Shown here piece after piece: positions 1 through 8,119 of a DNA stretch of 64,000 nt; position 1 is the first letter of the stretch; each line of letters starts with the position of its first letter. The notes under the pieces were generated by a model. The model saw only the letters and a program-made list of their open reading frames with translations. It searched no databases and was not told the DNA's origin. The position numbers and the translations under genes were made by a program. Source of the stretch: Paenibacillus sp. RC334 (GTDB taxonomy: Bacteria > Bacillota > Bacilli > Paenibacillales > Paenibacillaceae); NCBI RefSeq assembly GCF_030034735.1, contig NZ_CP125370.1, positions 5,441,001-5,505,000 on the forward strand, given 5' to 3'.

Positions 1-124
1 CGTCCTGATCAAACAACGTATTATAGTACAGTTCGGTGTCCTCCACGTGAATCGGACGCAGATACACCCGCGATCCCTCCAGTAACCGTGCCACTGGTGT
101 TGTGTGCAAAGATTTTTGAGTCAT
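1..124 (-). CDS. GNAT-family N-acetyltransferase, N-terminal part only
   Basis: Only the first 41 codons are inside the window; the gene runs off the left edge. The ATG at 124 follows a GGAGG at about 131-135. The visible product starts MTQKSLHTTP and reaches GSRVYLRPIHVEDTELYY. The pattern xLRPxxxxDxxxxY is the usual first strand and helix of RimJ/RimL-type GNAT acetyltransferases, which transfer acetyl from acetyl-CoA to an amine. The substrate cannot be told. No catalytic region is visible, so the call rests on the N-terminal motif alone. Confidence 0.6.
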   Translation of the reverse strand, partial: MTQKSLHTTPVARLLEGSRVYLRPIHVEDTELYYNTLFDQD

Positions 125-173
125 AATCATCCTCCTATTCTAAAAATGTTCAGTTACGAAATTTGGAAACCAA

Positions 174-1547
174 CTACTGTGCAGGGTCTGCATTTTTGAC
201 AGCAGAATTGTTAAAATCAGCAGGTGACTCACGCCAAATGACGGATTGAAGCATGAGTCCGACTAAACCCAAAGCCCCAATCGTCACTCCAATCCAGACA
301 AAGGTAGTGCCTGGTCCGGCCATACGAATCATTACACCCCCGATAAGCGGTGAGACGATCATGATCGCTCCGGTCACGGTACTTTGGATACCGAAGACGC
401 GCCCCACCATATCGGCCGGTGTTCGGGCTTGCAATATGTAATTCTGGGTGATGATGTACAGGCCGTTTCCCACGCCTAGCATGGCCCCAATCATAAGCAG
501 TACGGGTAATCCTGTCCCCGGTTGCGCCCAGCCTAAAGCAGCAATAGCTCCACCAACCAGCACATAACCTCCACCGAGGCCCCAGCCCGCGCTTATCCGG
601 TTCAAACGGTTCAGCACTAGCATACAAGCGACGGCACCAGCGCCTATGGCTGAAACCAGCCAGCCAAGCAGCGATTCGTTACCCGGGGCGAGCACTCGCA
701 GCAGTGTCGGAAACTGGTAGTCAATCATGAGAATGGCGATCATGCCGAAAAGTCCGAACACAAGCGTATGCAAAAGCATTCGGCTGCGCCATAGGAACGC
801 CCAGCCCTCGCGCCATTGGCTGAAAAAACGGGATGCGCCGACGCGTTCCTTCCGATGCTCGGCTTCATCAGCCTCAGCCTCGCTTGGCGAATCCAGCTTT
901 CCTTGTTTCACAGCAGTAGTCGCATGCTGCTCTACGCTGTCGAGGGCGGGGCCGATTCCGCGCAGCGGCCACAGCACCAAACCGGAGCACAGGCGCAGCA
1001 GCGCATTAAGGATAATGCACGCTTGAGGCGACATCACAACCAAGGTCATGGCTCCCAATAATGGCCCCGCCACTTTGGAAGCCTGATTGACCAGCCCATT
1101 CAGCGAGGTCGCCCGAAACAGGTCGTTGCTGGCGACTACAGTGCGGGTCAAGCCTTGCTGTGATGGCATTTGGAATACGCCAGCCGCCGCACGCAGACCC
1201 AGCAGAGGCAACAGCCACGCCGGCCCCGGAACAGCGAGAATCGCCAGCGTCAACAAGGCAATAACTGCATCGCAGACGATCATCAGCCGGGCCTTATGCA
1301 CCCGGTCGGCTAACGTGCCTGAGATAGAGCCCAGCAGCAGACCCGGCAGCGCCATCACTACCGGAATCAGCGCAATCAGCATGGGGTTGGCTTCCCAGCG
1401 GTAAGCGACGAGCACCTGAATGGCGATGGCATCAAACCAATCGCCAAAGGAAGCAGCCGTGTGCGCCGCAAACATCCGCCGAAAACGGCCGTTGCGCCAA
1501 ATGCTGGGCGTGGATTCTGATTCTTTTTTTCCTTCATTTCTATTCAC
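174..1547 (-). CDS. MFS efflux transporter (MFS_3/EntS-like)
   Basis: A 457-residue integral membrane protein with about 12 hydrophobic segments. A short hydrophilic N-terminus is followed by MFAAHTAASFGDWFDAIAI, the typical first helix of EntS/MFS_3 exporters. The motif LADRVHKAR (about residues 79-87) is the MFS motif A loop between helices 2 and 3. A charged cytosolic loop near residues 200-240 separates the two halves. It probably exports a small molecule using the proton gradient; the substrate is unknown. The start is GTG at 1547 with a weak upstream AGG. The gene follows a winged-helix regulator (ending at 1631) on the same strand, so local regulation is plausible but not shown. Confidence 0.8.
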   Translation of the reverse strand: MNRNEGKKESESTPSIWRNGRFRRMFAAHTAASFGDWFDAIAIQVLVAYRWEANPMLIALIPVVMALPGLLLGSISGTLADRVHKARLMIVCDAVIALLTLAILAVPGPAWLLPLLGLRAAAGVFQMPSQQGLTRTVVASNDLFRATSLNGLVNQASKVAGPLLGAMTLVVMSPQACIILNALLRLCSGLVLWPLRGIGPALDSVEQHATTAVKQGKLDSPSEAEADEAEHRKERVGASRFFSQWREGWAFLWRSRMLLHTLVFGLFGMIAILMIDYQFPTLLRVLAPGNESLLGWLVSAIGAGAVACMLVLNRLNRISAGWGLGGGYVLVGGAIAALGWAQPGTGLPVLLMIGAMLGVGNGLYIITQNYILQARTPADMVGRVFGIQSTVTGAIMIVSPLIGGVMIRMAGPGTTFVWIGVTIGALGLVGLMLQSVIWRESPADFNNSAVKNADPAQ

Positions 1548-1630
1548 CCTGCTCTCATTTTCTGCATTATTAGCAATAAGAACATTCTAGCGGGCCTATA
1601 TCAGAGGAAAATCAGACAGCGAGAAACATG

Positions 1631-2782
1631 TCAGACCGCAGAAAGTGTTTGCTCCAACCAACGCCTTAGTGCCAAACGATGTATCGTTAAGCCATTGTCC
1701 CGATCAAGTCGTTCATATTGAGTAGCATATTTCTCTTCCAACGCAGGAAAGCCACCATAACGCTTCAAAAAGCCGCGGATTTGACAGACTGCCTTGATTT
1801 TAAGCAGCTCCTGTTTAGCCATATCAAGCGTGTTCAGCCCCTCATCCAATAGCCGCTCGGCCTCGTCCACTCCCCCGGTAAGCAGGAGCATGAATCCCTG
1901 CATCATCCGATAACGCCCCAGCTCCCGCAAATACGGAGCCTCAGATAGCATCCCTTCCAATCGAACGGATAGTACCTTAGCCTCCTCCATACGGTTGGCG
2001 GTCAGATGCATGTACATCTCCATCAGCGCAACAGGCATCACAAATTTGTCCAGCTCATCCCGCTCCATCACTGCAAAAGCCAGCGGAAGTCTCTCCAGTG
2101 CGCGTTCAGATTGTCCATTCTCCACATAAGCCTCCAGGATGTTGAGAATACGCAATTCCCGCTCCTGCTCGGCGGATAGTAATCCACTGGAAAGCGCCCG
2201 CTCACATAGAGCAAGCTTCTGATCCGTTACCCCTGCTGTACCTATATATAGCAGTAACATCCAGTACAGTCGATCTTTAGGAGCAAAGTCCTCCCGTTCC
2301 AAAAACCACAATATATCGGCCTGCACAAACCGGGTATACATCTGATAAAAAGGAGACAGTTCGAACCCCATCTGCTCCTGCTGAGCAGCCAGCGCCACGA
2401 TGGAATTCCCCTGTCCCAGCAATTGGTATTTCCGTAACAGTCCGTGGACAGCGTCTTGTACCTCCTGATCGCGCAGGGACGGATGATTCTGTCGTTGCAC
2501 GCCAGTAAGGGTCAAGCTGTAGCCATACCCCCGGACCGTATGAATACGAAGAGCATTCCATGGCTTGAGCTTTTTACGCAATCTGTAGATATGATCATCC
2601 ACCGTGCGCTCCACCGGATATTCCAGCGGCCACACACGATCCAGCAGTTGTTCCCGGGTGAACACCTGATTCCGGTTATCGTATAGAAAGCGCAGTAGCG
2701 CAAACTCTTTAGCCAACAACATAACACGATCTGCACTACAGATTACACTATAACCGTCTGTATCAAATTGTAGCCTGATCAT
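1631..2782 (-). CDS. Winged-helix (OmpR/PhoB-type) DNA-binding protein with TPR-like C-terminus
   Basis: A 383-residue protein. Residues 1-90 form an OmpR/PhoB-type winged helix: KEFALLRFLYDN and FTREQLLDRVW, then RTVDDHIYRLRKKL as the recognition region and IHTVRGYGYSL as the wing hairpin. There is no receiver domain. The remaining 290 residues are helical and resemble the TPR-like region of SARP/BTAD activators. The ATG at 2782 is chosen because GGAGG lies 8 nt upstream; longer versions would start inside the preceding transporter gene. It overlaps the end of that gene by 20 nt, so the two are cotranscribed. It is probably a transcription factor for the neighbouring transporters; the effector is unknown. 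Confidence 0.75.
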   Translation of the reverse strand: MIRLQFDTDGYSVICSADRVMLLAKEFALLRFLYDNRNQVFTREQLLDRVWPLEYPVERTVDDHIYRLRKKLKPWNALRIHTVRGYGYSLTLTGVQRQNHPSLRDQEVQDAVHGLLRKYQLLGQGNSIVALAAQQEQMGFELSPFYQMYTRFVQADILWFLEREDFAPKDRLYWMLLLYIGTAGVTDQKLALCERALSSGLLSAEQERELRILNILEAYVENGQSERALERLPLAFAVMERDELDKFVMPVALMEMYMHLTANRMEEAKVLSVRLEGMLSEAPYLRELGRYRMMQGFMLLLTGGVDEAERLLDEGLNTLDMAKQELLKIKAVCQIRGFLKRYGGFPALEEKYATQYERLDRDNGLTIHRLALRRWLEQTLSAV

Positions 2783-4001
2783 CCACCTCGCCTCCGACAT
2801 ATCGTTTCTTGGCTGCACCCAGCCCTGTAAACATGAGCAAAACGCTCAGACACAAGAGTAGAAGCAGCGGAATTGTCCAGCCTTGTGTTGCATCATGTAA
2901 ATAACCGAACAGCGTCGGCCCTGTCGCTGCTAGCAAATAACCAAAGGATTGCGCCATACCAGACAGCTCTGCTGCCTGCTGCGGTGTCCGCGTCCGCAAA
3001 TTAAAGAACATCATCACCAACGGGAAAGCAAAACCACCCGCTATACCGATACAAATGACCCAAATCACACTCCACTGTGTAGCCCCAAGCAGAAATCCAC
3101 CCAGACCGATAAAATACAGCGCAGCCATAATCAGAACCAATACCCGCTGATCCTTTACCCGAGCTGCCCAAATAGGCACAATAAAAGTAAACGGCATTTG
3201 CGAAAACTGCAGCATGGACAGCATCCATCCCGCAGTCTCTGAATCCATTCCCTGTCCAACCATCATCTCGGGAAACCATGCGGCAGGGACGTAGAATAGG
3301 GCAGATTGCAGCCCCATAAACAGCGTCACCTTCCAAGCCAAAGACGATGTATACACATTCACGGTTCGGGCAGACACTGCCGCTTTATTGGCCGTTTTGC
3401 GCGCCTTAAGAAGCTGGGGCACCCAGAGTAAAATACCTACGACACCCACAATCCCCCATATTCCCAAAGCACCGCGCCAGCCCAAACCTCCGTTCAGAGC
3501 CAGCGGTATACTCAGACCGGATGCTGTTGCAGCGACTACATTCATGGATACTGAATATACGCCAGTCATCAGTCCGCTGTTGCGAGGAAACTCCTCTTTG
3601 ATCAAACTGGGCAGCAAAACATTACACACGGCAATAGCCAGTCCCAGCATGGCTGTCCCAGCAAATAATGCGGTCACCCCCAGCGTTGAGCGCACCACAA
3701 TACCTGCGGTCAACAACAGCAAGGCTGCAAAAATAATAAGAGGCGACCCGAAGCGGCGCGACAGTTTGGCTACAAAAGGCGACAACAGGGCAAAAGCCAG
3801 CAGCGGCAATGTCGTTAATAGGCCACTCAGTGTATTCGAAATATGCAAAGAATCCTTAATCAAACCGATAAGAGGTCCTACCGAGGTAATCGAGGCGCGC
3901 AGATTGGCACCTACCAAAATGATCCCTGCGGCAAGCACCCAAGGACCGGCATGCCACAAGGATTTGTATACCAAAGCTCGTTGGTGTTGCTGTGAACTCA
4001 T
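2763..4001 (-). CDS. CynX/NimT-family MFS transporter
   Basis: A 412-residue MFS protein with 12 predicted membrane segments. The first helix, WVLAAGIILVGANLRASIT, carries the LRxxxT signature of the CynX/NimT (cyanate or nitroimidazole transporter-like) family, followed by GPLIGLI and the loop SRRFGSPL. Members of this family have few known substrates. The ATG at 4001 is preferred over an upstream in-frame ATG at 4016 because GGAGA lies 8 nt before it, whereas the upstream ATG almost touches the ribosome binding site. The stop overlaps the next gene, a winged-helix/TPR regulator, by 20 nt. Confidence 0.8.
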   Translation of the reverse strand: MSSQQHQRALVYKSLWHAGPWVLAAGIILVGANLRASITSVGPLIGLIKDSLHISNTLSGLLTTLPLLAFALLSPFVAKLSRRFGSPLIIFAALLLLTAGIVVRSTLGVTALFAGTAMLGLAIAVCNVLLPSLIKEEFPRNSGLMTGVYSVSMNVVAATASGLSIPLALNGGLGWRGALGIWGIVGVVGILLWVPQLLKARKTANKAAVSARTVNVYTSSLAWKVTLFMGLQSALFYVPAAWFPEMMVGQGMDSETAGWMLSMLQFSQMPFTFIVPIWAARVKDQRVLVLIMAALYFIGLGGFLLGATQWSVIWVICIGIAGGFAFPLVMMFFNLRTRTPQQAAELSGMAQSFGYLLAATGPTLFGYLHDATQGWTIPLLLLLCLSVLLMFTGLGAAKKRYVGGEVDDQATI

Positions 4002-4030
4002 CTCTCCATTCTCCAATCTATCTGTGTTAT

Positions 4031-4070
4031 GCTCAAAGGCTCCAACCGAGTGTACGGCTGGAGCCTGAGC
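4031..4070 (-). other. Inverted repeat upstream of the CynX-like gene
   Basis: The arms GGCTCCA (4038-4044) and TGGAGCC (4059-4065) are extended by GCTCA (4031-4035) and TGAGC (4066-4070). This makes a stem of up to 12 bp in the presumed 5' untranslated region of the transporter gene. There is no T-tract on the minus strand, so it is not an obvious terminator. It could be a regulator site or a stabilising hairpin. Confidence 0.4.
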
Positions 4071-4177
4071 AATTTCTATCTCATTAAATTATAATGGCAT
4101 TTATGCCATATGCATAGGACGGATAAGCGTAGCACTCCAAATCTTCAATTCAGCGTACAACCACAGCTACAGCCAAA

Positions 4178-4222
4178 CAAACAAAAGCTGCCCGAAAGGA
4201 TGCTTTCCTTTTGAGGCAGCTT
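4178..4222 (-). terminator. Intrinsic terminator of the kduI-kdgA-kduD operon
   Basis: The arms AAAGCTGCC and GGCAGCTTT enclose a second small stem (GAAAG/CTTTC). On the minus strand the hairpin is followed by a TTTTGTTTGTTTG tract. It lies just past the kduD stop codon. Confidence 0.75.
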
Positions 4223-4254
4223 TCGGTCTATGACTTAGATGCATCCAGTGCTGC

Positions 4255-5031
4255 TTAACGTACCAGCCAGCCGCCATCCACCGCCAAAATATGACCGTTC
4301 ATGTAGTCGGAGCCCTGACTTGCGAGGAAAACAACAACTCCCATCAAATCGGACGGATCTCCCCAGCGCCCCGCAGGAATACGCGACAAAATTTCCTGAT
4401 TGCGGCTCTCATCGGCACGGATTGGAGCTGTGTTCGCTGTAGCAATATAACCAGGGGCAATCGCATTAATCTGAACGTTATGAACCGCCAGCTCGTTGGC
4501 AAACGCCTTGGTCAAGCCAGCCACTGCGTGCTTACTTGCTGTATACGGCGGAACGAACTTTCCACCCTGAAAAGCAAGCATGGAAGCGACGTTGATAATT
4601 TTCCCGCTTTTTTGCTCAACCATCACCTTTGCTACTTCCTGACTCAGGTGATAGACAGCATTCAGGTTGATTTCCATCACCGCGTCCCAATCCTCATCTT
4701 TGTACTCCAGCAAAGGAGCACGACGAATCGTACCTGCGTTATTTACGAGAATATCGATTTTACCGAATGCCTTGACGGCTTCTTCTACAATCTTTGTAAT
4801 AGATTCTCTTTGCGTCAGATCCGCCTCATGAAAGACAACCTTCACGCCGGTAGGTTCGAGCAGACGTCTTGTTTCTTCATAATCATCATTGTTGGCTACA
4901 ATGAACAGATCCGCGCCCGCTTTAGCCAAAGCTACTGAATATCCCTGACCCAAGCCGCTGTTGCCACCCGTTACAATCGCTGTTTTGCCTTTCAGGCTGA
5001 AAAAATCCAATGAAAAAGTATCCAGACCCAT
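4255..5031 (-). CDS. kduD: 2-dehydro-3-deoxy-D-gluconate 5-dehydrogenase (KduD)
   Basis: A 258-residue classical short-chain dehydrogenase. It shows the Rossmann motif TGGNSGLGQG near residue 21, NNAGT near residue 95, and catalytic YTASKHA near residue 163. It starts MGLDTFSLDFFSLKGK, the usual KduD N-terminus, and ends with the typical DGGWLVR. The enzyme reduces 2,5-diketo-3-deoxygluconate to 2-keto-3-deoxygluconate (KDG) with NADH in the cytosol, in breakdown of unsaturated galacturonate from pectin. It is the last gene of a kduI-kdgA-kduD run, about 50 nt after kdgA, and is followed by a terminator. Its two neighbours act in the same pathway, which makes the assignment firm. Confidence 0.93.
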   Translation of the reverse strand: MGLDTFSLDFFSLKGKTAIVTGGNSGLGQGYSVALAKAGADLFIVANNDDYEETRRLLEPTGVKVVFHEADLTQRESITKIVEEAVKAFGKIDILVNNAGTIRRAPLLEYKDEDWDAVMEINLNAVYHLSQEVAKVMVEQKSGKIINVASMLAFQGGKFVPPYTASKHAVAGLTKAFANELAVHNVQINAIAPGYIATANTAPIRADESRNQEILSRIPAGRWGDPSDLMGVVVFLASQGSDYMNGHILAVDGGWLVR

Positions 5032-5081
5032 ACTTACGCCTCCATCATATTTTAGTTTAAAATATATACCTCTAATGAATC

Positions 5082-5726
5082 CTACAGCGCTGCACGAACT
5101 TCCTTATATTTAGCCACATAACGCGCAGCGTTCTCTGTGATCAGATCGTAGCGGCCATCCTTGGCCGGAGCCGTCAGGTTTCCCCCGATGCCAACCGCTA
5201 CACTTCCGTTGCGCAGCCATGTTTCCATGTTATCCAGATCGACGCCGCCCGTTGGCATAATTTGCACATGAGGCATTGGCCCTTTGACTGCCTTGACAAA
5301 ATCCGCACCCATAGCACTACCAGGGAACAGCTTCACGACATCACTGCCCAGCTTCATCGCTTCCTTAATTTCATTCAGCGTCATGCAACCGGGCATATAG
5401 GGAATCGCGTATAAATTGCACAGCTTCGCCGTTTCTTCTTCAAAAGAAGGACTCACTACGAACTCTGCTCCAGCCAAAATAGCAATTCTCGCTGTCAGCG
5501 GCTCTAGTACAGTTCCCGCACCAATCACTGCCCGGTCCTTAAATTCATCTCTCAATCTGCGAATCACCTGATCCGCATCCGGCGTGGTAAACGTAAGCTC
5601 AATATTGTCCAAACCGCCTTCAATACAGGCTTTGGACATTTGGTACGCTTCCTCCGCTGTGTTTCCCCGAATGACCGCGACAACCCCAACCGAAGTGATA
5701 TGCTCCAAAACTTTCTTTTTTGTCAT
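5082..5726 (-). CDS. kdgA: KDPG/KHG aldolase
   Basis: A 214-residue class I aldolase. GVVAVIRG at the N-terminus carries the conserved phosphate-binding Arg region. IGAGTVL follows. VVKLFPGSAMG near residue 127 contains the Schiff-base Lys, and PTGGVDLDN is the C-terminal phosphate loop. It cleaves 2-keto-3-deoxy-6-phosphogluconate to pyruvate and glyceraldehyde-3-phosphate. The ATG at 5726 is preferred to a GTG at 5744, because AAGGA lies 8 nt before it. Its substrate is made by KdgK, encoded divergently at 6975, so the cluster takes uronates to central metabolism. Confidence 0.92.
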   Translation of the reverse strand: MTKKKVLEHITSVGVVAVIRGNTAEEAYQMSKACIEGGLDNIELTFTTPDADQVIRRLRDEFKDRAVIGAGTVLEPLTARIAILAGAEFVVSPSFEEETAKLCNLYAIPYMPGCMTLNEIKEAMKLGSDVVKLFPGSAMGADFVKAVKGPMPHVQIMPTGGVDLDNMETWLRNGSVAVGIGGNLTAPAKDGRYDLITENAARYVAKYKEVRAAL

Positions 5727-5803
5727 GTTCCTGATCCTTTCCACGAATGGGATGACTATGTTCCATTAGCCGCTTGCAAGTACCCCGCTCCAATATGCCG
5801 GAT

Positions 5804-6634
5804 TTAACGCAACTCGCTCATGGCTACCTGATCCATGTCTTTGTACGTTTTATTTTCGCCAGCCATGCCCCAAATGAAGGTATAGCTGCCAGTAGCCGCA
5901 CCACAGTGAATAGACCAAGGTGGCGAAATAACCGCTTCATCATTCTTCATCACCAGATGGCGCGTCTCGTTCGGCTCACCCATCAGGTGGAACATTCTGG
6001 CGTTCTCATCCAGCTCAAAATAGAAATAGACTTCCATACGACGGTCATGAACATGTGTTGGCATGGAGTTCCATACGCTTCCGTTTTCCAGTGTCGTCAT
6101 CCCCATAACCAGCTGACAGCTCTGAATGCCTTCATCATGGATAAAGCGGCGCAAGGTGCGGTTGTTGGCTGTTTCCTGCGCGCCCAGACTTTCAGACGGC
6201 ACATCGGCAAATGACTGCTTCGCTGTCGGATACGTGGTATGAGCCAGCGCCGACACAATGTAAAATTTTGCAGGTTTCGAGCTGGAATCGCTTTCAAAGA
6301 TCAACTCCTTGCCCCCTCTGCCTACGTAGAGACAGTCTTTCGTGTTCAACTCGTAGGTTTCACCGTCTACCTTTACAGTACCGCTGCCGCCAACATTAAA
6401 AATGCCCAGTTCCCGGCGCTCCAAAAAGGTTTCCGCCTTGATTTGATCGCTGCCTTCCAGCGCAACGGATTTATTCACGGGATGAATGCCCCCGATAATG
6501 ACACGATCTTCATGCGTATAAACCAGCTTAACTTCCTCAGGCACAAACAGTTCCTGTATCAAATAGTGCTGACGCAGTTCTTCAGTCGTAAAATGCTTGG
6601 CATGTTCGGGATGAGTTGAATAACGCATTTCCAT
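5804..6634 (-). CDS. kduI: 5-dehydro-4-deoxy-D-glucuronate isomerase (KduI)
   Basis: A 276-residue cupin-type isomerase of standard length. It starts MEMRYSTHPEHAKHFTTEEL, a typical KduI N-terminus. MPTHVHDRRMEVYFYFEL near residue 190 supplies the metal ligands (HxH plus Glu), and IHCGAATGSYTFIWGMAGEN is the conserved C-terminal block. It converts 5-keto-4-deoxyuronate (from unsaturated galacturonate) to 2,5-diketo-3-deoxygluconate, the substrate of KduD. It is first in the minus-strand operon with AGGAGG 8-9 nt upstream. Expression is probably controlled by the LacI-type regulator at 8120-9133. Confidence 0.95.
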   Translation of the reverse strand: MEMRYSTHPEHAKHFTTEELRQHYLIQELFVPEEVKLVYTHEDRVIIGGIHPVNKSVALEGSDQIKAETFLERRELGIFNVGGSGTVKVDGETYELNTKDCLYVGRGGKELIFESDSSSKPAKFYIVSALAHTTYPTAKQSFADVPSESLGAQETANNRTLRRFIHDEGIQSCQLVMGMTTLENGSVWNSMPTHVHDRRMEVYFYFELDENARMFHLMGEPNETRHLVMKNDEAVISPPWSIHCGAATGSYTFIWGMAGENKTYKDMDQVAMSELR

Positions 6635-6974
6635 AAAAACATTCCTCCTGTTTAGATAAAATTTTTTATCAATGGAATTGTTATAAAAGCGGTTTCTAAC
6701 TCTACTTCTTAGCTAGAATTGTAATAATTATCTATGGGGGTGTCAACCCAATTCTTCACTATTCCTTGAAAAATCCTTAATATTCACGAACTTTTACACT
6801 CTTTTTACCGTTTGATAAACAAATTCATATTTTTTTATCTACATTATCCAAAAAGTTTTTAACAAATATATCAACTTCCTCATTGTGAAAAACCGATTTA
6901 TGTGATAATTTCAATTTATTCAATTGGTGCATACGCTTACAGATTTAGTTTACTAAACAAAGGAGGAATTTAGA
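6635..6974. promoter_or_regulatory. Divergent promoter region between kduI and kdgK
   Basis: A 340-bp AT-rich gap with no gene. It holds a 7+2+7 palindrome at 6655-6670 directly before the kduI ribosome binding site, a perfect 6+2+6 palindrome (TTTAGTTTACTAAA) at 6944-6957 directly before the kdgK ribosome binding site, and a cre site at 6928-6941. Both palindromes touch a version of TTTA(T)CTAAAC next to the ribosome binding site. They are operator candidates for the LacI-type regulator; binding is inferred. Confidence 0.5.
6928..6941 (-). promoter_or_regulatory. Catabolite responsive element (cre) candidate
   Basis: On the minus strand TGTAAGCGTATGCA matches the cre consensus TGNAANCGNWNNCA at every defined position. 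It lies 34 nt before the kdgK start, so CcpA would block this promoter when glucose is present. The match is seen; binding is inferred. Confidence 0.65.
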
Positions 6975-7931
6975 ATGACCGCAACATTGGATGCTGTTAC
7001 CTTCGGAGAACCGATGGCCATGTTTTATGCCAATGAAGCAGGCTCTCTGGATGAGGTGCGTTCGTTCACCAAAGCGCTGGCCGGAGCAGAGACGAATGTT
7101 TCGTCCGGTTTGGCACGTTTGGGACTACGAGCAGGGCTCGTGACCAAACTAGGCGAGGATGCATTCGGCAGGTTCATTGCCGGGGCGCTGCGTCAGGAGG
7201 GGATCGACACCCAGAACGTCATGTTTACCAAAGACCACTCTACCGGGATGCTGATTAAATCCAAAGTCACAAGCGGGGATCCGGAGGTCGAATATTTTCG
7301 CAGACACTCTGCCGCTTCCACATTAAGCATCGCCGATTTTAACGAGGCATACTTTGCCGGGGCACGCCACCTGCACTTTACAGGTATTTCTGTCGCCCTT
7401 TCTCCCGAATGTCGTGACTTCGCCCGACATGCGCGGCAGTTTATGAAAAAGGCAGGAAAAACCGTATCCTTCGATCCGAACCTCAGACCCAAGTTATGGC
7501 CTGATACGCAAACGATGGTGGAGGCTATTAACGAGGCATCTGAGGGTTGCGACTGGCTTCTGCCAGGCATTCATGAAGGTAAAATATTGACAGGCTACAC
7601 CTCACCTGAGGATATCGCTTCCTTCTACCTTGACCGTGGTACTTCGCTGGTCATCATCAAGCTGGGGACAGAAGGAGCGTATTATAAATCCGCCGATGCA
7701 GAAGGATATGTGAAACGCTTCCGAGTGGAGCATGTCGTCGATACCGTTGGGGCGGGCGACGGCTTTGCCGCTGGCGTCATCAGCGCACTGCTGGAGGGCT
7801 TGCCCCTGGCCGAAGCGGTCAAACGCGGCAACGCCCTCGGCGCACTGGCTGTCATGTCAGCCGGAGACATGGACGGCTATCCTACGCGATCTGAGCTGGA
7901 GTCCTTTTTGCTCAGCGCCAGCACGAATTAG
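6975..7931 (+). CDS. kdgK: 2-keto-3-deoxygluconate kinase (KdgK), PfkB family
   Basis: A 318-residue PfkB-family sugar kinase. GEPMAMFYANEAGSL at the N-terminus and GGAETN-like AGAETNVSSGLARLG form the substrate pocket. SFDPNLRPKLW is the typical KDG-kinase block, and DTVGAGDGFAAG near residue 253 is the PfkB signature with the catalytic Asp. It phosphorylates KDG to KDPG with ATP, feeding the aldolase encoded at 5082-5726. AAAGGAGG lies 8 nt before the ATG. It is divergent from the kduI operon and shares its control region, with a cre and a palindrome just before the gene. Confidence 0.92.
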   Translation: MTATLDAVTFGEPMAMFYANEAGSLDEVRSFTKALAGAETNVSSGLARLGLRAGLVTKLGEDAFGRFIAGALRQEGIDTQNVMFTKDHSTGMLIKSKVTSGDPEVEYFRRHSAASTLSIADFNEAYFAGARHLHFTGISVALSPECRDFARHARQFMKKAGKTVSFDPNLRPKLWPDTQTMVEAINEASEGCDWLLPGIHEGKILTGYTSPEDIASFYLDRGTSLVIIKLGTEGAYYKSADAEGYVKRFRVEHVVDTVGAGDGFAAGVISALLEGLPLAEAVKRGNALGALAVMSAGDMDGYPTRSELESFLLSASTN

Positions 7932-8016
7932 GCAGGTTTCTTACCCCTGCCTTTTCCTTCATCGCTGGTTCCACAAGCTCAACAAGGGTGAGTTAGGAAG
8001 CTTCGGAGATAACTCA

Positions 8017-8092
8017 AATAACCCGTATTCACTTATGCGCGGCCTGAGCAAGTATATGCAGGCTTATAACGCAGACAGGAATACGGGTTATT
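8017..8092 (+). terminator. Long-loop hairpin between kdgK and the LacI-type regulator
   Basis: AATAACCCGTATTC (8017-8030) is exactly complementary to GAATACGGGTTATT (8079-8092). The loop is 48 nt and a short T-rich tail follows. It sits between convergent genes and probably stops transcription from both sides. Confidence 0.55.
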
Positions 8093-8119
8093 TCTTATGA
8101 TGTGATATTAGAGGTTCAC

